This document shows positions 34,264 through 42,350 of a DNA stretch of 64,000 nucleotides, one piece after another. The DNA is from Comamonadaceae bacterium G21597-S1 (GTDB taxonomy: Bacteria > Pseudomonadota > Gammaproteobacteria > Burkholderiales > Burkholderiaceae_C): positions 62,001 to 126,000 of the forward strand of contig JAPWHR010000010.1 of the NCBI GenBank assembly GCA_027214345.1, in the 5' to 3' direction. The position numbers were made by a program, and so were the translations under genes. The first letter of the stretch is position 1. The number at the start of each line of letters is the position of its first letter. Below the pieces are notes generated by a model, which did no database searches, was not told where the DNA came from, and saw only the letters and a list, made by a program, of their open reading frames with translations.

Positions 34264-34663
34264 GGACTTCACCTCTCAATAGTTCCTGTATGTCTGCGCG
34301 CTCGGCCTCGAACGCCTCGCGCATGATGTCGATGCACGCGTGCGGATCGGTGTCGCCGCACATGAATACATCGAACGCGGCAAACCGGCTCTCGGGCCAT
34401 GTATGCACCGAGATGTGGCTCTCGGCCAGCACCGCGACCCCGCTGATGCCATCGGGCTCGAAGCGGTGCAGATGGATGTGCAGCAACGTTGCCCGCGACG
34501 CCTCGATGCAGCGGCGCAGGGTGTTCTCGATGTATGCGGCGTCACTGAGATGGGAGGCGCCATGCAGGTCGATGATCAGATGGACTCCAGCGTAGCGTTT
34601 GCCTGCGCGGGTGACGAAATAGTCTTGTTTCCCCTGCGTCGATGGAGGGGCGGGTGCGGACAT
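34256..34663 (-). CDS. speD: S-adenosylmethionine decarboxylase proenzyme
   Basis: A 135-residue class 1B (bacterial SpeH/SpeD-type) proenzyme. Self-cleavage before the serine in AESHISVHTWPE (Ser near 80) generates the pyruvoyl group. The His of the same motif and the Cys in FMCGDTDPH are also conserved. ATG 34663 follows AAGGAG by 10 bases. Product decarboxylated SAM is used by speE, which is translated from the overlapping reading frame. Confidence 0.9.
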   Translation of the reverse strand: MSAPAPPSTQGKQDYFVTRAGKRYAGVHLIIDLHGASHLSDAAYIENTLRRCIEASRATLLHIHLHRFEPDGISGVAVLAESHISVHTWPESRFAAFDVFMCGDTDPHACIDIMREAFEAERADIQELLRGEVHE

Positions 34664-35068
34664 GTGTACGGGTACTCCTTGGGTTGTGCGACGAATGGGT
34701 CGACGGTGTGGCCTGAGGGCCTCTTTGGCGGCATGTGCCGGCATGCGGCTTGGGCGGACGCTCCGGGCAGGAGCCGCTGCCCGAGGTGTTGCCCGCAGGG
34801 TCGATGCTGGACAGCGACGGGCCGCGCGCGGAACCATGCGATGGCGTACGCCAGGGTTCAGGCTCGGTTATACCGCACGAGTGGTTTTCGGAGTTTGGGG
34901 CTTGTGCGGTCGTGGCCGGCGGGCTGCGCGGCTCATGTGAAACGCCGTTCTTCGTGGCTTCTGAACGGTGCTGGGTCCGCTCGTATCAAGTCGCGCCGGT
35001 GTGGCGCTTGCAGTGACGCTCGCGGTAGAGTCGGATGGTGCGGGCAAGCGATTCACGGGAAGCGACAG
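34664..35068. other. 405-bp non-coding stretch upstream of speD and the GNAT gene
   Basis: This region separates the divergent speD (-) and acetyltransferase (+) genes. I see no RNA gene, repeat or convincing ORF. TATAAC on the minus strand (34876-34871) is a possible -10 element for speD, which would give a leader of about 200 bases. No -35 is assigned. Confidence 0.5.
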
Positions 35069-35596
35069 ATGGCCAAGACAGACGTGCGGATTCACCGGGG
35101 TTATGTCCCCGGTGCCATCGGGCGCATTGCCGAGATGCATGCCCACTTTTATTCCCGACATGCTGGATTCGGGAGTTATTTCGAGGCCAAGGTCGCCAGC
35201 GGGGTCGGAGAATTCTGTTCCCGGTTGGCCAACCCCCGAAGCGGCCTGTGGGTGGCGCTGCTCGATCATCGGGTGGTTGGCTCGATCGCCATTGACGGCC
35301 AGGACATGGGAGAGGACACCGCGCATCTGCGATGGTTCATCACCGACGGGCCGGCACGAGGCTCCGGCATCGGAAGCTCCCTTCTGGCACGTGCGCTGGA
35401 GATGGTGGACACATGCGACTTTCGCCAGACACGACTATGGACCTTCTCCGGCCTGGACAAGGCGCGCCGCATGTACGAGATGTCCGGCTTCGTGCTGGAG
35501 CGCGAGGCACTTGGGACCCAGTGGGGTGAGCCTGTCGTCGAGCAGTTGTTTGTGCGGCCAGGTCGTTCCTCTGCACGCTCGGCGCAGCCCGGTTGA
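35069..35596 (+). CDS. GNAT-family N-acetyltransferase
   Basis: A 175-residue acetyltransferase. ATG 35069 (MAKTDVRIHRGYVPGAIGRI) is the family-consistent start. The region upstream in the same frame is antisense to speD. The acetyl-CoA binding motif is RGSGIGSSLL (near 95), preceded by the strand LRWFITDG. A late ARRMYEMSGFVLERE is the usual GNAT motif B. Substrate is unknown. Polyamine acetylation is conceivable because it is next to speDE, but the orientation is opposite. Confidence 0.8.
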   Translation: MAKTDVRIHRGYVPGAIGRIAEMHAHFYSRHAGFGSYFEAKVASGVGEFCSRLANPRSGLWVALLDHRVVGSIAIDGQDMGEDTAHLRWFITDGPARGSGIGSSLLARALEMVDTCDFRQTRLWTFSGLDKARRMYEMSGFVLEREALGTQWGEPVVEQLFVRPGRSSARSAQPG

Positions 35597-35639
35597 ACGG
35601 GTCGTCCTAGAGCCGTGCCTGACCTGGCCTATCCATGAC

Positions 35640-37706
35640 TCACCGCAACGCCGCCGCAATATTCCCCCCATCCACCGTCATCACGTGCCCGGTGGTTTTC
35701 TGCGCCAGCGCCAACGCCAGGAAGGCCTGGGCGACGTCCTCGGGCAGCACTTCCTGGCCCAGCAGGTTGCCGCTCATGTAGCTGGCTTCGTCGAGTCCGC
35801 GCGCGTGCGAGCGCGAGGCGATCATGGCATCGGTGAGCAGGCCGCTGCGAATCCGGTCGGCGTTGACCGCGTTGCTGCGAATGCCGTCCATGCCGTGTTC
35901 CAGCGCGTACTGGCGAGACAGCAACAGGGTTGCCGCCTTGGCCGTGCCGTAGGCGCCGAAATGGGCGCCGGGGTTGACCGCCTGCTTCGACGCGTTGAAC
36001 AGCAGCACGCCACCCGTTCGCTGGGTCTGCATGATCCGCACGGCGTTCTGTGCCACGCTGTGATGGGCAAAGAAGTTGAGCTCGAAGCTCTGGCGCAGGG
36101 TCTTGTCGTCGATGGTCGCCATCGCCCCTTCCCAGGCAGCGCCGGCGTTGGAGATCACGATGTCGATTCCGCCAAAGGCGGCGCAGCCGGCGTCGAACGC
36201 GGCGCGGACCGCCTGCGGGTTGGTCACGTCGCAGGCTACGGCCAATGCATGGGCGCCAAGTTCGCGTGCCGCTTTCGCCACCGCTTCGCCATCGCGATCG
36301 AGTAACACGACGGCCGCTCCCTGGGCGGCAAACAGCCGGGCCGTGGCCAAGCCTATGGTACCGGCGGCACCGGTGAGCAGCGCGACCTGGCGCGCCAATG
36401 CAGGCTCCTTCGCCTGCCCCAGCTTGGCCTGCTCCAACGACCAGTATTCCATCTCGAACAGGTCGGCTTCGGGCAGCGGCTCGAACTGGCCGATCGCCCG
36501 CGCCGCCATCACCGTCTCGATCGTGGCCTGCGCCAGGTCCGCGTGGATGACGGCATCCTTCTTCGACTTGCCCCAGGCGATCAAGCCCAGGCCTTGCACC
36601 AGCACCAGACGCGGCATCGGATCGAGCTCACGGCGTTTGCCGGGCAGCAGCGGGTCGTTGGTCTGGAAATAGGCGTGGTAGTGGCGCACATACGCGTCCA
36701 GGCGCTGTTGCAGCGTCGGCCGGAACGCCGCGAGCTCCTGCGTGTCGGGCTCCGGCAAGACCAGCGGCCGGTTCTTGATGCGTATGTTGTGGTCCGGCGT
36801 GATGACCCCGGTCCACGCCTGCGCCTCGAGATCGGGGGCGGCGCAGAACGCGCCGATGGCTCCGCCCGTACGCAGTTCCGCGACCATGCGCGAATAACGG
36901 CCTTGCCCCAGGGGCATCGCCAGCGCGCCGCGCACCATGGGCGCGACCTGTGCCAGCCGCTCGAGGCATTGAGAGTCCGACGCATGCGGCGTTGCGGCCG
37001 CGGCGCCGCCACGGCTGTGCTGCCGTATATGGTTCTCGGCGCGCGTGACCATCTCGATCATGCGTTCATAGGCCTGCCGGGCCGAATCGCCGAACGTGAA
37101 GATGCCGTGCTTGTGCAGGATCAGGCCCTCGATCTCCGGCGACTGTTCATATACCTGTGCCACGGCCTTGGCCAGGCGAAAACCCGGCATGACATAGTCC
37201 ACGACCGCCATGGTCGGCCCGAAAACCTCGCGGCACAGCGCCATGCCGCCGGGCTGGTCCGACAGTGCCAGCACCGCGTTGGCATGCGTGTGATCGATGA
37301 ACTTGTGCGGCACGAAGGCGTGCAGCAAGGCCTCCACTGACGGGTTGGGGGCGTTGCTGTCGAGCAGGTTGCCCCGCTGGGCATTGACCATGTCTTCGTC
37401 GCTGAGCTCCGATCGGTCGCGCAGGCGCAGCAGCGGCGCAAGCCGAACCGCGGGAACGCCGGCGGGTTCGATCACCGCCATGTCCCAGCCCGACCCCTTG
37501 ACGCAGATGACGTCGATCACCTCGCCGGTGAGGTCGGCCAGGCGCGTCTTGACCGAGGTGTTGCCGCCACCATGCAGCACCAGTGTGGGATCCTGCCCCA
37601 GCAGACGCGAGGTGTAGACCCGCAGGGCGACGTCGGCGGTGATGCCCTGCGCGCCGTAGTGCGCGACCAGTCGTTGTGCTTCGTCATCCTGCCACTGGCT
37701 TTTCAT
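35640..37706 (-). CDS. Bifunctional class II aldolase/short-chain dehydrogenase, RhaEW-type fusion
   Basis: A 688-residue fusion of about the size of Bacillus YuxG/RhaEW. The N-terminal half (about 1-410) is a zinc-dependent class II aldolase with HGGGNTSVK (near 44), HTHAN (near 139) and LHKHGIF (near 197). The C-terminal half (about 430-688) is an SDR with TGAAGTIG, SNAGAAWEG and the YGTAK catalytic pair (near 590). In YuxG/RhaEW the pair cleaves L-rhamnulose-1-phosphate and handles lactaldehyde. Here it sits downstream of mtnK and mtnA, so a 5-methylthioribulose- or 5-deoxyribulose-1-phosphate substrate is more likely. Cleavage would give dihydroxyacetone phosphate and an aldehyde. Confidence 0.85.
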   Translation of the reverse strand: MKSQWQDDEAQRLVAHYGAQGITADVALRVYTSRLLGQDPTLVLHGGGNTSVKTRLADLTGEVIDVICVKGSGWDMAVIEPAGVPAVRLAPLLRLRDRSELSDEDMVNAQRGNLLDSNAPNPSVEALLHAFVPHKFIDHTHANAVLALSDQPGGMALCREVFGPTMAVVDYVMPGFRLAKAVAQVYEQSPEIEGLILHKHGIFTFGDSARQAYERMIEMVTRAENHIRQHSRGGAAAATPHASDSQCLERLAQVAPMVRGALAMPLGQGRYSRMVAELRTGGAIGAFCAAPDLEAQAWTGVITPDHNIRIKNRPLVLPEPDTQELAAFRPTLQQRLDAYVRHYHAYFQTNDPLLPGKRRELDPMPRLVLVQGLGLIAWGKSKKDAVIHADLAQATIETVMAARAIGQFEPLPEADLFEMEYWSLEQAKLGQAKEPALARQVALLTGAAGTIGLATARLFAAQGAAVVLLDRDGEAVAKAARELGAHALAVACDVTNPQAVRAAFDAGCAAFGGIDIVISNAGAAWEGAMATIDDKTLRQSFELNFFAHHSVAQNAVRIMQTQRTGGVLLFNASKQAVNPGAHFGAYGTAKAATLLLSRQYALEHGMDGIRSNAVNADRIRSGLLTDAMIASRSHARGLDEASYMSGNLLGQEVLPEDVAQAFLALALAQKTTGHVMTVDGGNIAAALR

Positions 37707-37825
37707 CCCGTTTCCCTTTCGATGTACAGCCCGGCGCCATCAGCGATGGTTGAAGCCGCGCCCGCCTGAATGGTACGCAAGGCGCGTGTGAAAACGTTCG
37801 ACCGTCGCGCATGGCCGCGCGCGAA

Positions 37826-38908
37826 TTACGCCGTCCGCGACGCATCGTCCGCGGTGCGGGCCACGCGGCGCAGACCTTCCTCGAACGGGGCTTCGATGAT
37901 CCCATGCTCCGTGATCAGGCCACGGACCAGCGCATGCGGTGTGACGTCGAACGCCGGGTTGCGCACCGCCATGCCCTGCGGCGCGGTTCGCGTATCGCCA
38001 AAGCCGGTCACCTCGCCGGGCGTGCGTTCCTCGATCTCGACCCGATCGCCGCTGGCGGTGGCCGCATCGATGGTCGACGATGGGCATGCCACGTAGAACG
38101 GCACACCGAAATGCTGCGCCAGCACCGCGACCCCGAGCGTGCCGATCTTGTTCACGACGTCGCCATTGGCCGTGACCCGGTCCGTTCCGACGATGACCAG
38201 TTGCACCTGGCCGCTGGCCATCATGCTGGCCGCCATGTTGTCGGTGATCAGGGTTACATCGAGTCCGGCGCTCTGCAGCTCCCAGGCGGTCAGGCGCGCG
38301 CCTTGCAGCAAGGGCCGGGTTTCATCGGCAAAAACCTTGAAGCGGGTGCCGCGCTGGTGCGCCAGATACATCGGTGCGGTGGCCGTACCCAGGCCGGTGG
38401 TGGCCAGGGCGCCGGCGTTGCAGTGCGTCAGCACGCCCATGCCGGGGCGGATCAGGTCGACCCCGTGCTGACCGATGCCGGCGCAGATGGCGGTGTCTTC
38501 GGCGTGGATGCGCCGGGCCTCGGCCACCAGGCGGCCGTACAGGGCCGCGCTGTCGGTGGCTTCGTGTGCCGCGGCCACCGCCACCATGCGTTGCAAGGCC
38601 CAGGCGAGGTTGACCGCGGTGGGCCGGGCCGTGTTCAGGTATTGCGCGCTTTGCCGCAGGGTCTCGCGAAACTCCGGCAGGCCCAGCGCCTGGTGCGGCC
38701 GCATGGCCACGCACAGGCCGTAGGCCGCAGCCACGCCGATCGCCGGCGCCCCGCGCACCTTGAGCTGGCGGATGGACTGCCAGACCTGCCGGGCGTCGTC
38801 CTGCCGCTCGATGTGGATCTGCAGCGGCAGCCGCGTCTGGTCGAGCAGGTGCAGTTCGCCGTCACGCCATTCCAGCGTGGCGGGCACGTGATGGGCTGCG
38901 GCGCTCAC
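37826..38908 (-). CDS. mtnA: S-methyl-5-thioribose-1-phosphate isomerase
   Basis: A 360-residue MtnA. Catalytic cysteine is in LTHCNAGALATTG (near 166), and the general acid Asp in VGTDRVTANGDVVNKIGT (near 247). It converts the aldose-phosphate to the ketose-phosphate. I chose GTG 38908 (protein VSAAAHHV). It lies at the edge of the repeat element between mtnK and mtnA, and only a poor ribosome binding site precedes it (GGTGGG). It ends 119 bases before the aldolase fusion. Confidence 0.9.
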   Translation of the reverse strand: MSAAAHHVPATLEWRDGELHLLDQTRLPLQIHIERQDDARQVWQSIRQLKVRGAPAIGVAAAYGLCVAMRPHQALGLPEFRETLRQSAQYLNTARPTAVNLAWALQRMVAVAAAHEATDSAALYGRLVAEARRIHAEDTAICAGIGQHGVDLIRPGMGVLTHCNAGALATTGLGTATAPMYLAHQRGTRFKVFADETRPLLQGARLTAWELQSAGLDVTLITDNMAASMMASGQVQLVIVGTDRVTANGDVVNKIGTLGVAVLAQHFGVPFYVACPSSTIDAATASGDRVEIEERTPGEVTGFGDTRTAPQGMAVRNPAFDVTPHALVRGLITEHGIIEAPFEEGLRRVARTADDASRTA

Positions 38909-38970
38909 TGGACTACCCACCGCGCTACGCGCTGCGGGATTCGCGCTTGGGAACGGCCCGGCGCGCTCAT
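38909..38970. repeat. Diverged copy of the ~60-bp repeat element at the mtnK/mtnA junction
   Basis: This 62-bp stretch fills the gap between mtnK and mtnA. It shares blocks CTGCGGGATTCGC (38932-38944), TTGGGAACGGCCCGGCG (38947-38963) and GCTCAT (38965-38970) with the tandem 60-bp unit inside mnmC (61312-61551). It carries small insertions in between. The stop codon of mtnK is within its last bases, and the GTG start of mtnA directly abuts its other end. The element appears to have been placed, or kept, exactly between the two reading frames. Confidence 0.75.
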
Positions 38971-40202
38971 GCCTGCACCCATGCCAGCACATCCTGCATG
39001 GAGCCGGCCTGATGGCGCTGCAGCAGCAGTCGTTCCGCCATGTGTAGCGCGCCCGTTTCAGCGGATGCGCGGGCCATCGGATCGGAAATGTCGGCGATGT
39101 CTGCCACCTTGGCCAGGCCCAGCACCCGGCGCACCATTTCGCAGCCGGCAAAACCCAGGCTGTCCTGGAACAGGCGGCGCATGAACGCGTCGCGCCAGGC
39201 CTGGGCGCTGGCGCCGTCCAGGTCGCGTCCGATGAAGCCTGTGCCGGCATGTTCGTGCGCCTGCCATAGTTGCATGAACTGCTGCGCAAAACCGTCCCAG
39301 CATTGCGCGGCGGTGCGCAACAACCAGTCCTGGGTATGTGTTGCGTCAGCGCGCCCTGGCGCGCGTGCACCCAGTCCGTACCAGGCCAGGAAGAAGTTGG
39401 CCAGCAGGATACCGACGTCGAAACCCATCGGACCGTAGAAGGCGAACTCCGGGTCGATGACGTAGGTTTCCATTTCGCTGACCATCACAGAGCCCACGTG
39501 CAAATCGCCATGCAGCAATGTCTCGGCGCGGGTCATGAACGCGTATTTGAGTTCGCCCACGGCGGCGCGCAGCAAGGGATTGCTCTGGATGCGGTCGATC
39601 GCTTCGCGCGGTAGCGCCGGGTTGTAGCTGTTGGTCGGGCTGTCGTCGTAGGGGTGCGTGAAGATCAGGTCTTCGGTGATCTTGCATAACTCAACATTGG
39701 TGAAGCGCTTGACCGCGTCCCGCTTGGCCGCGGGTGCCAGATACAGGTCGCTGCCGTGAAACAGGCTGCGCGCCATGAACGTCGATAGGTGGGCGGCAAC
39801 CGCGTCGAAGGTGTGGCCGTCCAGCAGCGCGCCGCGCAGGATGCGGTGTTCCCGCAAACGCTCCATCACCACCAGCGACATGTCGGAATCGGCGTGGAAC
39901 ACCTCGGGCACATGCTGCGGGCACAACGCCCGAAAATGGCGCAGCGCCGCGGTTTCGATATCCATCCGGTGGCGCGTCAGCGGCCATGACTGACCCACCA
40001 CACGCAGGTAAGGCACTGCCTGCTTGACCACCACGGTCTGCTGCGGATCGCGCCGATGGCTGACCAGGAAGACGAAATTGAGGTTTCCATCGCCGACCTC
40101 GCTGACATCGAGGTCGTCAAAGGCCGAAAAACGCGCCCGCATGGCCGGCACGTCTTGCAGGTAGCCGGGTATCTCGGCTTCGGTCAGTCGGCGAAACTCC
40201 AT
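38967..40202 (-). CDS. mtnK: S-methyl-5-thioribose kinase
   Basis: A 411-residue kinase of the aminoglycoside phosphotransferase-like fold. The catalytic loop is LLHGDLHVGS (near 233), where MtnK proteins usually have HGDLHTGS. The metal-binding DPEFAFYGPMGFD (near 252) follows. ATG 40202 (MEFRRLTEAEIPGYL) gives the family N-terminus. It phosphorylates 5-methylthioribose or, in relaxed enzymes, 5-deoxyribose at C1. The start has only a weak ribosome site (GGGAAA). No methylthioadenosine nucleosidase gene is in the window. Confidence 0.9.
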   Translation of the reverse strand: MEFRRLTEAEIPGYLQDVPAMRARFSAFDDLDVSEVGDGNLNFVFLVSHRRDPQQTVVVKQAVPYLRVVGQSWPLTRHRMDIETAALRHFRALCPQHVPEVFHADSDMSLVVMERLREHRILRGALLDGHTFDAVAAHLSTFMARSLFHGSDLYLAPAAKRDAVKRFTNVELCKITEDLIFTHPYDDSPTNSYNPALPREAIDRIQSNPLLRAAVGELKYAFMTRAETLLHGDLHVGSVMVSEMETYVIDPEFAFYGPMGFDVGILLANFFLAWYGLGARAPGRADATHTQDWLLRTAAQCWDGFAQQFMQLWQAHEHAGTGFIGRDLDGASAQAWRDAFMRRLFQDSLGFAGCEMVRRVLGLAKVADIADISDPMARASAETGALHMAERLLLQRHQAGSMQDVLAWVQA

Positions 40203-40590
40203 GGTTCGGTTTCCCTGGGTCGGTGCTTGATTGCTGCTGCGGACGGTCGCCACGCTGCGAAACAGGTGAACCGCCGGACACCTCCCGCCTGGCATGGGTC
40301 GCCGTTCCCGCATGGATTTGCGGTCGAGGCTAACCGAGCATTCCCGTTGCCGTCAATGAGAACAGGTCTTGCGTTGCCGTCGAGTCTTGCTCGGGCAGTT
40401 CGCAAATCTCGAGTCGTTGCGAGGTAACTTGCCACCGAACAAGGTCTGCAGATCCGAATACTGCTGTCGGTAATTGCAACGGTGTATCAGCGACCGATCC
40501 CATGCCAAAGTGCGTAGCCAACGGAGAGAACGGCGGACAAGAAAAAAGCCCCAACGATCTCTCGTAAGGGCTTGATTCGTCTGCGGTATT
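40203..40590. other. 388-bp region between mtnK and tRNA-Asn
   Basis: Holds the tRNA terminator (40542-40573) and the mtnK leader. I see no confident SAM, SAH or other known riboswitch in the leader, though it is GC-rich with several small hairpins (for example GGTG/CACC around 40256-40275). No protein-coding gene is supported. Confidence 0.5.
40542..40573 (-). terminator. Intrinsic terminator downstream of tRNA-Asn
   Basis: On the minus strand AAGCCC (40573-40568) pairs with GGGCTT (40552-40547) around a purine-rich loop, followed by a run of T to 40542. It ends the tRNA transcript about 18 bases after the mature 3' end. Confidence 0.85.
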
Positions 40591-40666
40591 TGGCTCCTCG
40601 ACCTGGGCTCGAACCAGGGACCTACGGATTAACAGTCCGGCGCTCTACCGACTGAGCTATCGAGGA
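40591..40666 (-). tRNA. tRNA-Asn (anticodon GTT)
   Basis: A 76-base tRNA gene. The acceptor stem is TCCTCGA/TCGAGGA with discriminator G. The D arm has AGCTCAGTCGGTAGAGC, the anticodon loop CTGTTAA has GTT, and the T arm is GGTTCGAGCC. The 3' CCA is encoded (40593-40591). Fold and sequence match the E. coli tRNA-Asn pattern closely. No integrase gene is near, so use as an attachment site is not shown. Confidence 0.95.
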
Positions 40667-40713
40667 ACAAGCCCAAGAGTATAACAACACTTTTGGGCGA
40701 TTTTTGCCCAGGG

Positions 40714-41838
40714 TCAGTCAAAAACTGGGGTGTCGACGCCCAAAACCTTGTGCAGTTTCGGGCTGGTGGTCGTGTACTGCAGGTGGATCTTCTTTTCCGG
40801 GAACACGAACGGGGCCGCGGCGAAGGCGGCGAGGGCGCATTCGTGGAAACCGCTGAGGATGAGCTTCTTCTTGCCCGGGTAGACGTTGATGTCGCCCACG
40901 GCGAAGATGCCCGGCACGCTGGTACTGAATTTCTCGGTGTCGACCTTGAGCTGCTTGCGCTCGATGTCCAGGCCCCACTCGGCGATCGGGCCGAGCTTGG
41001 GGCTCAGGCCGAAGAACACCAGCAGCATGTCCAGCGGCACGACGCGGGTCACGGCGTCGCCGCCGGTGACCTTCACGCCGGTCATGCGGCCGTCCTTTTC
41101 CTCGACGCCGGTGACCTGGCCGACGATGAACTGCATCTCGTAGGCATCGCACAACTCGCGCATCCTGGCCACGCTGGCCGGCGCGGCCTTGAAGCCGTCA
41201 CGGCGGTGGATCAGGATCACGCTCTCGGCCTTGTTCGGGCCTTCGGCGACGAAGTTCAGCACCCAGTCCAGTGCCGAGTCGCCGCCGCCGACGATGACCA
41301 GGTTCTTGCCCGCGAAATCAGCCGGGTTCTTGACCCGGTAGTGCAACTGTGTGTCCTGGTACTTGTCCAGGCCGTCGACCTTGAGCAGCCGGGGCTGGAA
41401 CGCACCGACGCCGGCGGCAATGAAGATGGTCTTGGTCAGGAAGCTCGTGCCCTTGGAGGTCTGCACGAAAAAGCGCCCGTCGTCCTGCTTCTCGACCACG
41501 GTCACCTCCTGGCCGAAGTGGAACACCGCGCCGAACGGTTCGATCTGCTTGAGCAGCGAGTCGGTCAGTTCTTGCCCGGTGCACACCGGCACGGCGGGAA
41601 TGTCGTAGATCGGCTTGTCGGGATACAACTCCACGCACTGGCCGCCGGGATAGGCGAGCGAGTCGATGACATGCGCCTTGATCTCCAGCAGGCCGAGCTC
41701 GAACACCTGGAACAGGCCCACCGGGCCGGCGCCGACGATGACGGCGTCGGTCTCGATCGCGCCCTCCGTGTTGCGGGCGGGAGGTCCTTCGTGGGCGAGG
41801 GCCGTATTGATCACTTCTTGGTTCAGATGAGGTTCCAT
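40714..41838 (-). CDS. Ferredoxin--NADP(+) reductase, thioredoxin-reductase-like type
   Basis: A 374-residue FAD/NADPH enzyme of the TrxR-like FNR (YumC-like) family. The FAD motif is [14 protein letters not shown] (near 32). The NADPH motif is [16 protein letters not shown] (near 181), and the late FAD-binding element is [14 protein letters not shown]. No CxxC redox pair follows the FAD motif, which separates it from thioredoxin reductase. It would reduce the ferredoxin encoded 78 bases upstream on the same strand. The N-terminal 25 residues are an extra acidic lead. Confidence 0.9.
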   Translation of the reverse strand: MEPHLNQEVINTALAHEGPPARNTEGAIETDAVIVGAGPVGLFQVFELGLLEIKAHVIDSLAYPGGQCVELYPDKPIYDIPAVPVCTGQELTDSLLKQIEPFGAVFHFGQEVTVVEKQDDGRFFVQTSKGTSFLTKTIFIAAGVGAFQPRLLKVDGLDKYQDTQLHYRVKNPADFAGKNLVIVGGGDSALDWVLNFVAEGPNKAESVILIHRRDGFKAAPASVARMRELCDAYEMQFIVGQVTGVEEKDGRMTGVKVTGGDAVTRVVPLDMLLVFFGLSPKLGPIAEWGLDIERKQLKVDTEKFSTSVPGIFAVGDINVYPGKKKLILSGFHECALAAFAAAPFVFPEKKIHLQYTTTSPKLHKVLGVDTPVFD

Positions 41839-41916
41839 GTTGACGATTTCTTCTTCATTGTGCAGCGGCCCGTCGAGGGCCGCCAGTGGTGCGCAACGAA
41901 CAAGACGGGCGGGGCT

Positions 41917-42246
41917 TCAGCGCTCGAGCAGGCTGAGCTTGTCGGTCTTGTCCTTCCAGTCGTCCGCGTCGGGCAGCGGCTCCTTGCGTTTGGTGATGCT
42001 TTTCCAGGTCGGCAACTTGGCCAGTTCGGCATTGAGCGCCGTCATGTGCTGCTGGTCCGCGGGCACGTCTTCCTCGGCATAGATGGCATTGACCGGGCAT
42101 TCGGGAATACACACGGCACAGTCGATGCACTCGTCCGGATCGATGGTGAGGAAGTTCGGGCCCTCGCGGAAACAGTCGACGGGGCATACATCGACGCAGT
42201 CGGTGTATTTGCACTTGATGCAGGCTTCGGTGACGGTATGGGTCAT
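41917..42246 (-). CDS. fdxA: 7Fe ferredoxin (FdxA-type)
   Basis: A 109-residue ferredoxin. The N-terminal clusters use [18 protein letters not shown] and [14 protein letters not shown], the CxxxxCxxxC and CxxCxxCxxxCP arrangement of [3Fe-4S][4Fe-4S] Azotobacter-type proteins. A C-terminal extension ([19 protein letters not shown]) is typical of FdxA. It lies 104 bases downstream of cysN and could serve the CysI sulfite reductase, which here has no CysJ flavoprotein. Confidence 0.92.
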   Translation of the reverse strand: MTHTVTEACIKCKYTDCVDVCPVDCFREGPNFLTIDPDECIDCAVCIPECPVNAIYAEEDVPADQQHMTALNAELAKLPTWKSITKRKEPLPDADDWKDKTDKLSLLER

Positions 42247-42306
42247 TTTTCTGGATGGGTGTCGAGCGGGTCGGGACCCATGATTTTATGGGCTTTCACC
42301 AACCAC

Positions 42307-42320
42307 CCCGCTCGAGCGGG
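42307..42320. terminator. Weak palindromic hairpin between cysN and fdxA
   Basis: CCCGC-TCGA-GCGGG forms a small 5-bp stem, 30 bases after cysN. No T-run follows on the minus strand, so termination is uncertain. It might separate or process the cys and fdxA transcripts. Confidence 0.3.
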
Positions 42321-42350
42321 CTTCACAGCGCCGCTCTTGTTTGCCATGGG

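Noticed and set aside
37826-39370. Long open frame joining mtnA to upstream sequence
   Set aside because: The extra N-terminus overlaps the coding region of mtnK. The homologous part begins at GTG 38908.
40203-40420. A SAM/SAH or cobalamin riboswitch upstream of mtnK
   Set aside because: I could not match the conserved cores of any class. Only generic GC-rich hairpins are seen.
40591-40666. tRNA-Asn as attachment site of a genomic island
   Set aside because: No integrase, no direct repeat of the tRNA 3' end was seen nearby, and flanking genes are housekeeping.
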